A DNA stretch of 64,000 bases from Moellerella sp963519845 (GTDB lineage: Bacteria; Pseudomonadota; Gammaproteobacteria; Enterobacterales; Enterobacteriaceae). The stretch's first letter is position 1, and each line of letters opens with the position of its first letter. Below the pieces are notes generated by a model that searched no databases, was not told the origin of the DNA, and was given only the letters and a program-made list of their open reading frames with translations. Where the stretch lies: contig CAUQNX010000001.1 of NCBI GenBank assembly GCA_963519845.1, forward strand, positions 248,001 through 312,000, read 5' to 3'. Shown here piece after piece: positions 53,401-62,139 of the stretch. The translations under genes were made by a program, and so were the position numbers.

Positions 53401-53888
53401 GTCTGCAAACTGACTAACTGGCTATTATAACTGGCAAGATCTTCTTGTTTGGTTTGTAATTTTTCAAGTAATTCATTCAACTCAAGCTCAAGTTGATGCA
53501 GCGACATACTTTTTAGCTGATTCTCATAATTAATTTTATCTTCTTCGTTATTCAATTTAAATTGTTTAAACGAATTCAGCGCTTGCTTATAGTCACTATC
53601 GGCTCGATTGATTTTTTTCTGTAATTGATCGGCATTTTTTTTCAGTTTATCAATTTCATCATACCAAATAACCGCTTTTTCCAGATCGGCAATAGAGAGC
53701 TTATCTTCTTCGGTGAGATTGCTACGTTTATTGAGGATATTAAGTTCGTTTTGAATTTCTTCACGAGAAGGGATGGTATTCGATGTAACAGCCCAAGCTG
53801 CAGAGCTAATGAATAAGATGATAAAAAATATAATCAGATAGCTATAGTTTCTTATTCGATTATCAATTTTAGGCATGATATTGAGCAT
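50490..53888 (-). CDS. mscK: MscK (KefA), potassium-dependent mechanosensitive channel
   Basis: A 1132-residue inner-membrane channel (E. coli 1120). The start MLNIMPKIDNRIRNYSY is favoured by GGA eight bases upstream. The signal peptide ends near AAWA. A long periplasmic coiled-coil region follows (about 30-480, rich in Gln/Leu/Glu), then about eleven TM helices and the MscS core at about 880-1090 (FGLGFGLQEIFANFVSGIIL, RPIRIGDTVTIGTYSGTVSKI, VIIPNKAFVTERLINWSL). It gates on membrane tension and is modulated by potassium. It is convergent with rsmS. Confidence 0.95.
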   Translation of the reverse strand: MLNIMPKIDNRIRNYSYLIIFFIILFISSAAWAVTSNTIPSREEIQNELNILNKRSNLTEEDKLSIADLEKAVIWYDEIDKLKKNADQLQKKINRADSDYKQALNSFKQFKLNNEEDKINYENQLKSMSLHQLELELNELLEKLQTKQEDLASYNSQLVSLQTQPERAQAIMLDNARYLQDIRSELNGALMNSAPLRNTQIELLQIEQYYRQQQNDFQKRVLQANTQLQDVLQKQRDYAASIIEQLEHRIQSAQSSINDQRLGDSEETAREVQSSSSANPETISNPLIQKETASNQQLSERLISITQENNRMVQNSIRVNAWLERATQAEQNLKEQINVLRGSLLLSRILFQEQINLPPDILTKNLPNTIADLRLEQFDVNQQRDALYQTSDYIKSLEVAQSKRLTDNQVAYHLSAEEKNVLEELLDVRRDLLDQLNSQLGGQISQAINLQLAQKQLLNVITSLEETLAQQIFWVNSNKPMDLTWLAAFPSAAQQELESLEFTWSWNSLQKGLISSLPVTIPLLFIAFVFIWLNKKVNIRLQQINSQVKRLSQDNQLNTPQALLLTLIQTLPTSLIAIAIGYWFLKTGDAQGSFIWAFFQQFAIFWVLFEFSYRVVKSGGIAEQHFAIDRALASRARRQLANLAIPLLPLIYWSTYGINYPLRLANDVIGQLVVSVCLLMIFIFTLPFCRDVWKESSNHLTRSIIVTLLTFSPLILIGLMMAGYYYTTLRLANRWVDSLYLLLLWYIVYNTCLRGLTLAARKLAYQRAIERREMQSKEDQENEPIKEPAMSIDLISQQSLRLTTMTLFFIFTIAFYAIWSDFITILSFLNSVTLWNSASVSIDGGAALQAVTLADLILALVIIGVAWVMTRNLPGLLEVLVLSRLKLRQGSTYAITTLLTYIIIGIGTIASMGALGVTWNKLQWLAAALTFGLGFGLQEIFANFVSGIILLFERPIRIGDTVTIGTYSGTVSKIRIRATTIIDFDSKEVIIPNKAFVTERLINWSLSDTVTRITVALGVAYGSDLDKVKQVLLRAATENANVMRDPAPGAYFTGFGASTLDHELRFYVRQIGDRGVTTDEVNRAIDKLCRENQINIAFNQLEVHLHNANGEETQEVKRAPNNKPLDDGNETE

Positions 53889-53941
53889 GATAGGTATCCG
53901 TAATAAGTTAAATGCCAAGCAAATAGGATACTGATACTATT

Positions 53942-53978
53942 GTCATTTCAGGAAAATAGTCGGTGATCCTGAAATGAC
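53942..53978. terminator. Perfect 12-bp hairpin after the DsrE gene
   Basis: GTCATTTCAGGA (53942-53953) pairs perfectly with TCCTGAAATGAC (53967-53978) with a 13-base loop. It lies 16 bases past the DsrE stop and about 50 bases before mscK. There is no good U tract, so the role (terminator, mRNA end or operator) is uncertain. Confidence 0.55.
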
Positions 53979-53993
53979 GATTATGCGTTAGAA

Positions 53994-54350
53994 CTAAAGT
54001 GACAATACTTTGTTTACCGATAAAGCCCACTCGGCTAATTCCGTTAATGTACCAATACTAACACCATCCACCAAAGGTACTTCAGTTATTCCGCGCGTAT
54101 CAGTACAGGTTTTACATAATTTTACTGGCACGTTCTGAGCGGTTAGAATTTCCAACATCTGTTGGATATTATAGCCCTCTTTTGGCTTTTGTCTGGTTAA
54201 TCCTGCCGTCACCGCATCTGCCATTAAAAATATTTTTAAGTCAGCATTGGGCTCTTGCTCTTTTAGATTAATCGCCAGACGTAGCGCATTAAATAGATCT
54301 TCGCTGCCATAAGGTGCGCTATTACAAGTGATAAGGACAGACGACTTCAT
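53994..54350 (-). CDS. DsrE/DsrF-family protein
   Basis: A 118-residue single-domain DsrE-family protein. It has SVLITCNSAPYGSEDLFNALRLA at the N-terminus, LKIFLMADAVTAGL in the middle and PVKLCKTCTDTRGI with the conserved Cys position found in sulfur-relay and YchN-type proteins. It starts 12 bases after the acrR stop, so the two should be one transcript. The family binds or relays sulfane sulfur or folds as small oligomers; its role beside an efflux regulator is unknown. Confidence 0.87.
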   Translation of the reverse strand: MKSSVLITCNSAPYGSEDLFNALRLAINLKEQEPNADLKIFLMADAVTAGLTRQKPKEGYNIQQMLEILTAQNVPVKLCKTCTDTRGITEVPLVDGVSIGTLTELAEWALSVNKVLSL

Positions 54351-54362
54351 AATTATCTCCAG

Positions 54363-55013
54363 TTATTCCTGTTTTATTGGAAGTATTCTCATCGAGGGAC
54401 TGAATTTCATCATTTCAATCATGCTCTCTACCAGTGTAACTGTATGTTCGTAGATATTAAAACTCTCTGGACGAAATAACCAATTTTCCAGAATACCGGA
54501 AATTGTGGCTCTGACAAAAATAGCAGCACAATCAATATTAAGTTCCGCTGGTAATTGACCACATTGAACACATTCTTTAAGATGCTCAACAATGCGATAT
54601 TGACTCGCCATATAACTTTCTCTTTTAATATCAACAACTGAGGCCATTTCTCCCACTAGTTCGCACTTGTGAAAAAAAATTTCCATTAAAGCTCTATTTT
54701 TGGGATTTTGAATAAAATCTGTTAATATGAATATTAACAATTTTCGTAGGATCGCCAGCGGATCATTGCTATATTTTAATCGATAATGCTGCTCTGCAGA
54801 TAAAATCTGATTATCACTAAACTCACATGCTTGACTAAATAAATCAGCTTTATTCTTAAAGTGCCAGTAAATTGCGCCACGAGTTACATTAGCTGCCTTT
54901 GCAATATCAGCTAATGATGTAGTAGATACACCTCGTTCAGAGAAGGTTGTAATTGCAGCGTCTATAATCTCTTGGCGGGTGATTTCTGCCTGTTGTTTAG
55001 TTTTTCGTGCCAT
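54363..55013 (-). CDS. acrR: AcrR, TetR-family repressor of acrAB
   Basis: A 216-residue TetR-family repressor (E. coli 215). The helix-turn-helix is TTSLADIAKAANVTRGAIYWHFKNKADLF, nearly identical to E. coli AcrR. The C-terminal drug-binding helices diverge more. It is divergent from acrAB, and the 127-base gap holds a perfect palindrome matching the AcrR operator. Released by ligands, it allows efflux pump expression. Confidence 0.95.
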   Translation of the reverse strand: MARKTKQQAEITRQEIIDAAITTFSERGVSTTSLADIAKAANVTRGAIYWHFKNKADLFSQACEFSDNQILSAEQHYRLKYSNDPLAILRKLLIFILTDFIQNPKNRALMEIFFHKCELVGEMASVVDIKRESYMASQYRIVEHLKECVQCGQLPAELNIDCAAIFVRATISGILENWLFRPESFNIYEHTVTLVESMIEMMKFSPSMRILPIKQE

Positions 55014-55042
55014 TGTGACCCGTTTTTATCGAAAGCTGATTT

Positions 55043-55060
55043 ACATACATTTATGTATGT
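55043..55060. promoter_or_regulatory. AcrR operator between acrR and acrA
   Basis: ACATACAT-TT-ATGTATGT is a perfect palindrome. It corresponds to the E. coli AcrR site (TACATACATTTGTGAATGTA), though the half-site spacing is shorter. It lies 30 bases from the acrR start and 80 from acrA. Confidence 0.85.
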
Positions 55061-55140
55061 TTGTACTATAGCACGCAGTGTTTTTTATTCTGTAATGATT
55101 TTCTTATTTAATACTCATATTGATGAATTGAGGTTGACTT

Positions 55141-56325
55141 ATGCGAAAGAACAGAGGGGTATTACCTCTGGCTATATTGGTACTTTCAGGTAGCTTAGCT
55201 TTATCAGGATGTAACGATACCCCCCAAGACGGCGGGGAACGCCCGGCGCCTGAAGTGGGTATCGTTACGCTTAAGGCTGAACCTATAACTATTAAAACTG
55301 AATTACCAGGCCGTACCTCCGCCTACCGCATTGCTGAAGTGCGTCCTCAGGTTGGTGGTATTATTTTAAAAAGAAATTATACCGAAGGCAGTGATGTAAA
55401 GGCTGGAACGTCTTTATATCAAATCGATCCTGCGCCTTTTCAAGCGGCTTATAATAGTTCAAAAGCAGATTTAGCAAAGGCGCAAGCTAACGCAAATATC
55501 ACACTTTTAACGGTTAATCGTTATAAACCCCTGTTAGGGACTAACTATATTAGTAAGCAAGAATACGATACGGCCACATCTGCTCATTTGCAGGCAGCAG
55601 CAGCAGTTAAAGCGGCAGAAGCGGCGGTAGAGAATGCACGTATTAACTTGAATTACACCAAAGTAACCGCGCCTATTACAGGTCTTGCGGGTAAATCTAG
55701 TGTGACAGAGGGTGCATTGGTTGGCACAGGCCAAACGACAGCGCTGACAGTCGTTCAACAGTTAGATCCTATCTATGTCGATGTTACCCAATCGAGTGAT
55801 GATTTTATTCGCCTGAAAAATGAAATCGCTCAAGGCGCACTGCAAAAAGAGTCGGGTAAAGCTGCTGTGAATTTGGTGATGAATGGTGGCAAGGTTTACG
55901 ATAAAAAAGGCTACTTAGAGTTTTCAGACGTTACCGTTGATGAAACAACAGGTTCTATCACTATGCGTGCTGTATTCCCTAATCCAGATAAAGAGTTGCT
56001 GCCAGGTATGTTTGTGCGCGCAGTACTTGAAGATGGTGTCCTTGAAAATGCGGTGATGGTTCCACAACAAGGTCTAAGTCGTACTCCTCGCGGAGAGGCG
56101 ATGGTGATGCTGGTCAATCAGCAAAACGAAGTTGAAACACGCATAGTCACTGCTTCACAAGCTATTGGTAATAAATGGCTAATTACGAAAGGATTGCAGA
56201 CAGGTGACAAAGTGATCGTTGTCGGACTGCAAAAAATTAAGCCTGGTATTAAAGTCGTTCCTAAAGAAGCAAATTTAGAGACGCAATCCATAGACAATCA
56301 GGCTCAACCTGAGAAAAAGTCTTAA
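55141..56325 (+). CDS. acrA: AcrA, periplasmic adaptor of the AcrAB-TolC pump
   Basis: A 394-residue lipoprotein adaptor. The lipobox is LSGC (Cys24) followed by Asn. The lipoyl/hairpin region runs through AEVRPQVGGIILKRNYTEGSDVKAG and an Ala-rich alpha hairpin (ADLAKAQANANITLLTVNRY, AAVKAAEAAVENARINLNYT). The beta-barrel and membrane-proximal domain follow (ITMRAVFPNPDKELLPGMFV, MVPQQGLSRTPRGEAMV). It bridges AcrB and TolC. acrB starts 17 bases later. Confidence 0.97.
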   Translation: MRKNRGVLPLAILVLSGSLALSGCNDTPQDGGERPAPEVGIVTLKAEPITIKTELPGRTSAYRIAEVRPQVGGIILKRNYTEGSDVKAGTSLYQIDPAPFQAAYNSSKADLAKAQANANITLLTVNRYKPLLGTNYISKQEYDTATSAHLQAAAAVKAAEAAVENARINLNYTKVTAPITGLAGKSSVTEGALVGTGQTTALTVVQQLDPIYVDVTQSSDDFIRLKNEIAQGALQKESGKAAVNLVMNGGKVYDKKGYLEFSDVTVDETTGSITMRAVFPNPDKELLPGMFVRAVLEDGVLENAVMVPQQGLSRTPRGEAMVMLVNQQNEVETRIVTASQAIGNKWLITKGLQTGDKVIVVGLQKIKPGIKVVPKEANLETQSIDNQAQPEKKS

Positions 56326-56342
56326 CAAGGAGCTGGTGATTA

Positions 56343-59300
56343 ATGCCTAAGTTTTTTATAGAAAGGCCAATATTTGCGTGGGTAATAGCGATTATAACCA
56401 TGCTTGCTGGTCTATTGGCACTCGTCAAGTTACCTGTAGCTCAGTATCCGACCATTGCACCACCGGCGATTTCAATCTCTGCAACTTATCCCGGTGCTGA
56501 TGCAACAACGGTACAGAACACAGTAACTCAGGTTATCGAACAGAACATGAACGGTATCGATAACTTGGTTTATATGTCATCAACCAGTGACTCTGCCGGT
56601 AACATGAGTATCGCGCTAACGTTCGACGCCGGAACCGATGCCGATATTGCACAAGTACAGGTACAGAACAAACTTCAGTTAGCAATGCCATTGCTTCCTC
56701 AAGAAGTTCAACAACAGGGTATCAGTGTAGATAAATCAACCAGTTCATTCTTAATGGTGGCGGGTTTTATCTCTTCTGATGGCTCAATGGGTCAAGACGA
56801 TATCGCTGACTATGTGGGATCCAGTATTAAAGATCCGCTAAGCCGAGTCACAGGTGTCGGTGAAACCCAGTTGTTTGGTACTCAGTATGCAATGCGTATT
56901 TGGATTGACCCTGAAAAGTTAGTCAAATACAACATGAGTACTACAGATGTCATTAATGCGATTAAAATTCAAAATAACCAAGTAGCCGCAGGTCAATTGG
57001 GGGGAACACCTCCAGTCGATGGACAGCGCTTAAACGTCTCAATTATTGCTCAAACACGTTTGAATGATGCGGATCAATTCGCCAAAATTCTGCTTCGTGT
57101 TAACAAAGATGGCTCTCAAGTTCGCTTGAAAGATGTTGCTATCGTTGAGCTAGGTGCTGAAAACTACAATATTATTGCACGCTTTAATGGTAAACCTGCG
57201 GCGGGTATTGGTATTAAACTCGCAACGGGTGCGAATGCGCTTGATACAGCAAAAGCAGTACGTGCTTCGCTGGCGACTATGGAACCCTTCTTCCCGCAAG
57301 GGCTAGAGGTAGTATATCCATACGATACAACGCCATTTGTTAAAATATCTATTAATGAAGTAATTAAAACGCTGGTCGAAGCAATCATGTTGGTTGTTGT
57401 TGTTATGTATCTGTTCTTACAGAATATCAGAGCGACACTAATCCCAACCATTGCCGTCCCTGTGGTTTTGTTAGGAACTTTTGCTATCTTGTCGGCGTTA
57501 GGATATTCAATAAATACCCTAACGATGTTCGCCATGGTGCTCGCCATCGGACTTCTTGTTGATGATGCCATCGTTGTAGTTGAGAACGTTGAGCGTGTAA
57601 TGCAAGAGGATGGCTTGTCACCGAAAGAAGCTACTAAGAAATCGATGGCTCAGATTCAGGGTGCCCTTGTGGGTATCGCCTTGGTTCTTTCTGCCGTCTT
57701 TGTGCCAATGGCCTTCTTTGGCGGTTCAACAGGGGCAATTTACCGTCAGTTCTCGGTGACGATTGTTTCCGCGATGGTGCTCTCAGTACTAGTAGCTATG
57801 ATCCTAACGCCAGCCTTATGTGCCACCTTATTGAAGCCGATTCCGAAAGGAAGTCATGGCAGTCAAAAAGGTTTCTTTGGCTGGTTTAACCGTACTTTTG
57901 AAAAACAAGCGCACCACTATACCGATAGTGTCGCCCGTATGTTAAATGGTACAGGACGCTACTTGCTGATCTACGCTGCTCTCGTGGCGATCATGGTGTT
58001 TATGTTTATCCGCTTGCCATCTTCCTTCTTACCAGAAGAAGACCAAGGGGTGTTCTTGTCGATGGTGCAATTACCACCAGGCTCAACACAAGAACAGACA
58101 CAAGCTGTATTGAATGAAGTGAGTGATTATTTCAGAAAAGACGAAGAGAAAAACGTCGAATCCGTATTTACCGTTAATGGTTTCGGTTTTGCTGGTCAAG
58201 GTCAGAATATGGGTCTTGCGTTCGTTGTACTGAAGAATTGGGATGTACGTAAAGGGGATGAGAATCACGTTACTGCTATTGTGCAGCGAGCGAATATCGC
58301 GCTGTCACAAAAACAGGAAGCGATTATCTTTGCCTTTAATATTCCAGCGATTGTTGAGTTAGGTACTGCTAGTGGTTTTGACTTCGAATTACTCGACCGT
58401 GCAAACTTAGGTCACGAAGCTCTTACTGCGGCTCGTAACCAACTGCTTGGACTCGCAGCTCAGCACCCAGATATGCTAGAGAATGTGCGTCCTAACGGAC
58501 AGAATGATACCTCACAATATCGTTTACATCTCGACCAAGAAAAAGCCGAAGCATTGGGCGTTTCAATCAATGACATCAATACCACTTTAAGTACCGTATT
58601 TGGTGGTAGCTACGTCAATGACTTTATTGACCGTGGTCGTGTTAAGAAAGTTTATGTCCAAGGTGCCGCGGAAAACCGTATGCTACCTTCAGACATTGCG
58701 GCCCTTTATGTTCGTAATAATATCGGTGAGATGGTACCTTTCTCCGCCTTTGTTGATACATCGAAAGATCCATGGACTTATGGTTCACCACGTCTTGAGC
58801 GTTATAATGGTGTACCAGCTATGCAGATCCAAGGTGGTGCAACAGCAGGTAAGAGTTCGGGTGACGCTATGTTGCTGATGGAGCAACTGGCAGCGGAATT
58901 GCCAACAGGTATTGGTTATGAGTGGACGGGTATGTCATACCAAGAACGCTTATCAGGTAACCAAGCACCTGCACTATATGCAATTTCACTGATCGTCGTC
59001 TTCTTATGTCTGGCAGCGCTGTATGAGAGTTGGTCTATTCCATTCTCTGTTATGTTGGTTGTTCCACTCGGTATTATCGGTGCATTACTCTTTACCTCTG
59101 TGCGAGGTCTTGAGAATGACGTTTACTTCAAGGTGGGCCTACTTACAACCATTGGGTTATCGGCGAAAAACGCCATCCTGATTGTTGAGTTTGCCAAAGA
59201 CTTGATGGAAAAAGAGGGTAAAGGCTTAGTTGAAGCGACTCTCGAAGCCGTTAAACTGCGTCTACGACCTATCCTGATGACCTCTCTGGCATTTATGCTT

Positions 59301-59495
59301 GGGGTATTACCACTGGTTATCAGTAATGGTGCAGGTTCAGGCTCACAGAACTCTGTCGGTACAGGTGTTCTCGGCGGTATGGTTGCAGCAACATCGTTAG
59401 CTATCTTCTTCGTTCCAGTCTTCTTTGTGGTGATCCGTCGCCGCTTCAGTAAGAAAGATGAAGATATCGAGCACAGCCATCCACCCACTAAATAA
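56343..59495 (+). CDS. acrB: AcrB, RND multidrug efflux transporter
   Basis: A 1050-residue inner-membrane proton/drug antiporter (E. coli 1049). It begins MPKFFIERPIFAWVIAIITM, typical of HAE1 RND pumps. Twelve TM helices and two large periplasmic loops are evident. The proton-relay Asp pair is in GLLVDDAIVVVENVERVM of TM4 and the Lys in LTTIGLSAKNAILIVEFAKD of TM10. The pore/switch region GSSIKDPLSRVTGVGETQLFG is conserved. It forms a trimer with AcrA and TolC (encoded elsewhere) and expels drugs and bile salts. Confidence 0.98.
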   Translation: MPKFFIERPIFAWVIAIITMLAGLLALVKLPVAQYPTIAPPAISISATYPGADATTVQNTVTQVIEQNMNGIDNLVYMSSTSDSAGNMSIALTFDAGTDADIAQVQVQNKLQLAMPLLPQEVQQQGISVDKSTSSFLMVAGFISSDGSMGQDDIADYVGSSIKDPLSRVTGVGETQLFGTQYAMRIWIDPEKLVKYNMSTTDVINAIKIQNNQVAAGQLGGTPPVDGQRLNVSIIAQTRLNDADQFAKILLRVNKDGSQVRLKDVAIVELGAENYNIIARFNGKPAAGIGIKLATGANALDTAKAVRASLATMEPFFPQGLEVVYPYDTTPFVKISINEVIKTLVEAIMLVVVVMYLFLQNIRATLIPTIAVPVVLLGTFAILSALGYSINTLTMFAMVLAIGLLVDDAIVVVENVERVMQEDGLSPKEATKKSMAQIQGALVGIALVLSAVFVPMAFFGGSTGAIYRQFSVTIVSAMVLSVLVAMILTPALCATLLKPIPKGSHGSQKGFFGWFNRTFEKQAHHYTDSVARMLNGTGRYLLIYAALVAIMVFMFIRLPSSFLPEEDQGVFLSMVQLPPGSTQEQTQAVLNEVSDYFRKDEEKNVESVFTVNGFGFAGQGQNMGLAFVVLKNWDVRKGDENHVTAIVQRANIALSQKQEAIIFAFNIPAIVELGTASGFDFELLDRANLGHEALTAARNQLLGLAAQHPDMLENVRPNGQNDTSQYRLHLDQEKAEALGVSINDINTTLSTVFGGSYVNDFIDRGRVKKVYVQGAAENRMLPSDIAALYVRNNIGEMVPFSAFVDTSKDPWTYGSPRLERYNGVPAMQIQGGATAGKSSGDAMLLMEQLAAELPTGIGYEWTGMSYQERLSGNQAPALYAISLIVVFLCLAALYESWSIPFSVMLVVPLGIIGALLFTSVRGLENDVYFKVGLLTTIGLSAKNAILIVEFAKDLMEKEGKGLVEATLEAVKLRLRPILMTSLAFMLGVLPLVISNGAGSGSQNSVGTGVLGGMVAATSLAIFFVPVFFVVIRRRFSKKDEDIEHSHPPTK

Positions 59496-59531
59496 AGTTT
59501 GAACGACAGAAAATAACCTGTTGTAAATTAT

Positions 59532-59561
59532 TTAAGGGTCACATTATGTGGCCCTTAATTT
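59532..59561 (+). terminator. Terminator of acrAB
   Basis: TTAAGGG-T-CACA pairs with TGTG-G-CCCTTAA (one T-G pair) around a 3-base loop, followed by TTTAT. Confidence 0.75.
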
Positions 59562-59743
59562 ATCCATCTTAATGACCTTTTGATTCTCTCCTATCATTTT
59601 TCATTTACTCAAAATCCCAAGCTAGCTAACTATAATTTAAATGCCGCATGCTCATTAACTGTCGGTAAAATAAATTTGTACATTATTTAGCACTGATACG
59701 ATCTCGTTTATATCAGTGTCCCATCGATACTAAGGAGGGTTTT

Positions 59744-60688
59744 ATGGGCAAGCAGTTACATCAGTAGAGGCTTCATCGTTCAGCACTCTTACTTATCTCA
59801 ATATATGGGTTAATGCCCTGTGCATTCGCCACAGAGAATATTTCTCAAGCTAAGATGATCAATATCGCCACTACTCTGGAAAATAAGGTTTCATATAATG
59901 AATTTGAGCAATTATCTTCGAATGAGCATGGACTTATTTTTAATAACGATCCAGCAGATAACCCGAATCTAAATGGCAAACACGCTAAACTGATTATTGC
60001 TGAAGTGACGGGTAATGAACCAACTGAATTACAAGGTGTTATTGGTATTAAAGGGAATAAAGCTAATTTAGTGATCGCCAATAAAAATGGCATAAATTGG
60101 CGAGATGGCACGGTAGATAATATTAAAAGTTTATCATTAATTGCAGGGAGATTTGAGCGTTCTCTTGTAACCAATAAAGAGACTAAAGAAGTTACGCCGA
60201 TGGAGATAGGGAAACATACTCAATTTAAATTTATTACTTTGGCGGGCAGTTCAATCATTATTAGCAACAATAAAAATCGTCAAATATCACTTCCTAAAAT
60301 AAATTTATTTGCTGACCAAATTGAAATCAAAGATAAAGCCAATATCTATGCTACTTCTCACACTTATTTAAGTTCGGCAGGATCTGGATATTTATCTATC
60401 AATGAGGGAAATATGCGTTCATCTTCGGTATATCAAACAATGGCTATTCCACAACGAGGTGGCCGATTTCAACTTAGTGCAGATAGCCAACTCAAAGGAA
60501 AAAGCCAGAACTATATTAGCCGGCAGTATCAATGTCAGGACCGTTTTTTATGTCCTAAAAATAAAATTGATATCAAGGGAGATATAGAAGCGATTAATTT
60601 TTCAATTAATAGTGAAAGTGATCTCTCTATTACAGGAAAAATTATCTTAGGCAGCAATAAACTAACATTAACCTCGACTCAAAATTAG
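59744..60688 (+). pseudogene. Two-partner-secretion exoprotein (TPS domain), interrupted by an amber codon
   Basis: The natural start is ATG at 59744 after a strong RBS (AAGGAGG at 59732-59738). Reading in frame gives MGKQLHQ, then TAG at 59765-59767, then RLHRSALLLISIYGLMPCAFA. That is a signal peptide split by a stop. No ATG, GTG or TTG restores it before ATG 59813, which would leave only five residues before the cleavage site. From there 291 residues run on intact: a TPS domain with MINIATTLENKVSYNEFEQL, GLIFNND, the NPNL motif (NPNLNG) and NKNGINW in place of NPNGI. The protein ends soon after the TPS domain, so it also lacks a long exoprotein repeat region. No TpsB transporter lies nearby. 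Secretion would need amber suppression. Confidence 0.85.
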
Positions 60689-60694
60689 ATAATA

Positions 60695-60726
60695 AAAAAC
60701 CGGCCTTACCAAAGCAAGCCGGTTTA
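60695..60726. terminator. Bidirectional terminator between the TPS gene and the DASS transporter
   Basis: AAACCGGC (60697-60704) and GCCGGTTT (60718-60725) form an 8-bp stem; the A run on the left gives a U tract for the minus-strand gene, with TTTATC on the right. Confidence 0.85.
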
Positions 60727-60753
60727 TCTTTAATAAATACTATCTAGTTATTG

Positions 60754-62139
60754 TTACATCCAGAAGAACCAAGCGAAGAGAGAGATAATAATGATACAGG
60801 CGACGTTAAGAACCGCCCCCACTCGAACCATCTCTATCTGCCTGATATAACCCGAACCAAAAACAATGGCGTTAGGTGGCGTAGCAACAGGTAACATAAA
60901 GGCACAAGATGCACCAATACCGATAATCATAGTCAGTGCCATCACTGGCATACCTAATGCTTCTGCTACAGTAGCAAAGATAGGTACTAATAAGGCAGCA
61001 CTGGCGGTATTACTGGTAAATTCGGTTAAAACAATGATAAAGGTAGTGACTGCTAAAATGATTATAAACCAGTGACTTGCACCAAATGTCTCTTTCATCC
61101 AATCAGCCATGATCAAGCTAGCACCTGACGTTTGTAGAATTGCGCTCAGTGTCAAACCACCACCAAACAGCATCAATACGCCCCACTCGGTATTTTTCTG
61201 GATTTGCGCCCATGTTGCCGTTCCAGTCACCGCAATTAAGATCGCCGCCGAAATAGCAATAATGGTATCCAAATCTTTAACACCACCAAATGCGCTACTA
61301 ATAAAAGTACTGCTGATCCAAGCAACCACAGTTAATAAGAAGATAATCAGAGCCGTGATACGGTGGCCAGTCCATTTAATGTGTTCTAATTTTAACTCAA
61401 AACGATGTTTTAAATTTGGACGTAACATCATATACATAAGAGCAAACATCATAGGTAGTAAAATAACCACCATTGGGATGCCATATTTCATCCAGGTTAG
61501 GAAGTCCATTTGCAATGATGCTGCAGCAATCGCATTCGGTGGGCTACCAACAATAGTTCCTAGGCCACCAATACTCGCACTATAGGCAACACCCAATAGA
61601 ACGAAGACAAAGGTATTACGTTCTTGACGGACATCGAGATTGGATAGAATGCCTAATACTAAAGGTAACATCATGGCTGCGGTTGCTGTATTACTGATCC
61701 ACATAGAGAGTAATGCGGTGATACCAAACAGCAGTAAAACAGCTACTGATAAGCGACCTTTTGCTAACATCAATAAGCGATTAGCAATCAGCCTATCAAT
61801 ACCTTGAATATGTAGGGCTGTGGCTAATGCAAAACCACCAAAAAATAGAAAAATGATTGGGTTTGCAAATGCTTTTAGCGCATCGCCAGTATTCATTAAA
61901 CCAAGGAATACTGCCAAGATAGGGATGCAAAGTGCAGTGATAGTTACGTGAATAGCTTCAGTTAACCAGAGCACACCGACAAAGACAACTAATGCGAGCC
62001 CTGCATTTGCTTTATCATCAAAAGGTAAGTATTTCAAAAGCAAAACTAATAACACAATATCAAGCGCTAGTATTACCCACCCTCTTTTATTTGATGGTGT
62101 TGGGCCTATCGCGGGTGTTAAAGATTCAGAAGCGTCCAT
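60754..62139 (-). CDS. DASS/SLC13-family sodium:dicarboxylate or anion symporter
   Basis: A 461-residue inner-membrane transporter of the divalent anion:sodium symporter family. Both SNT motifs are present, ISNTATAAMMLPLVLG and TSNTASAALLVPIFA. Each is paired with a Pro-rich partner, IVGSPPNAIAA and LPVATPPNAIVFG, which bind sodium and the substrate carboxylate. About eleven TM helices are predicted, with a short charged N-terminus (MDASESLTPAIGPTPSNKRG). Relatives carry succinate, fumarate, malate or citrate; the substrate here cannot be fixed. No two-component regulator is adjacent. A terminator follows. Confidence 0.9.
   Translation of the reverse strand: MDASESLTPAIGPTPSNKRGWVILALDIVLLVLLLKYLPFDDKANAGLALVVFVGVLWLTEAIHVTITALCIPILAVFLGLMNTGDALKAFANPIIFLFFGGFALATALHIQGIDRLIANRLLMLAKGRLSVAVLLLFGITALLSMWISNTATAAMMLPLVLGILSNLDVRQERNTFVFVLLGVAYSASIGGLGTIVGSPPNAIAAASLQMDFLTWMKYGIPMVVILLPMMFALMYMMLRPNLKHRFELKLEHIKWTGHRITALIIFLLTVVAWISSTFISSAFGGVKDLDTIIAISAAILIAVTGTATWAQIQKNTEWGVLMLFGGGLTLSAILQTSGASLIMADWMKETFGASHWFIIILAVTTFIIVLTEFTSNTASAALLVPIFATVAEALGMPVMALTMIIGIGASCAFMLPVATPPNAIVFGSGYIRQIEMVRVGAVLNVACIIIISLFAWFFWM

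Noticed and set aside
57164..57571. A 135-codon open frame antisense to acrB
   Set aside because: It is antisense to the conserved TM4 region of acrB, with no RBS and no recognisable domain.
61109..61585. A 158-codon open frame on the plus strand opposite the DASS transporter
   Set aside because: It lies wholly antisense to a clear membrane transporter, has no RBS, and its composition is what a reversed TM-rich gene produces.
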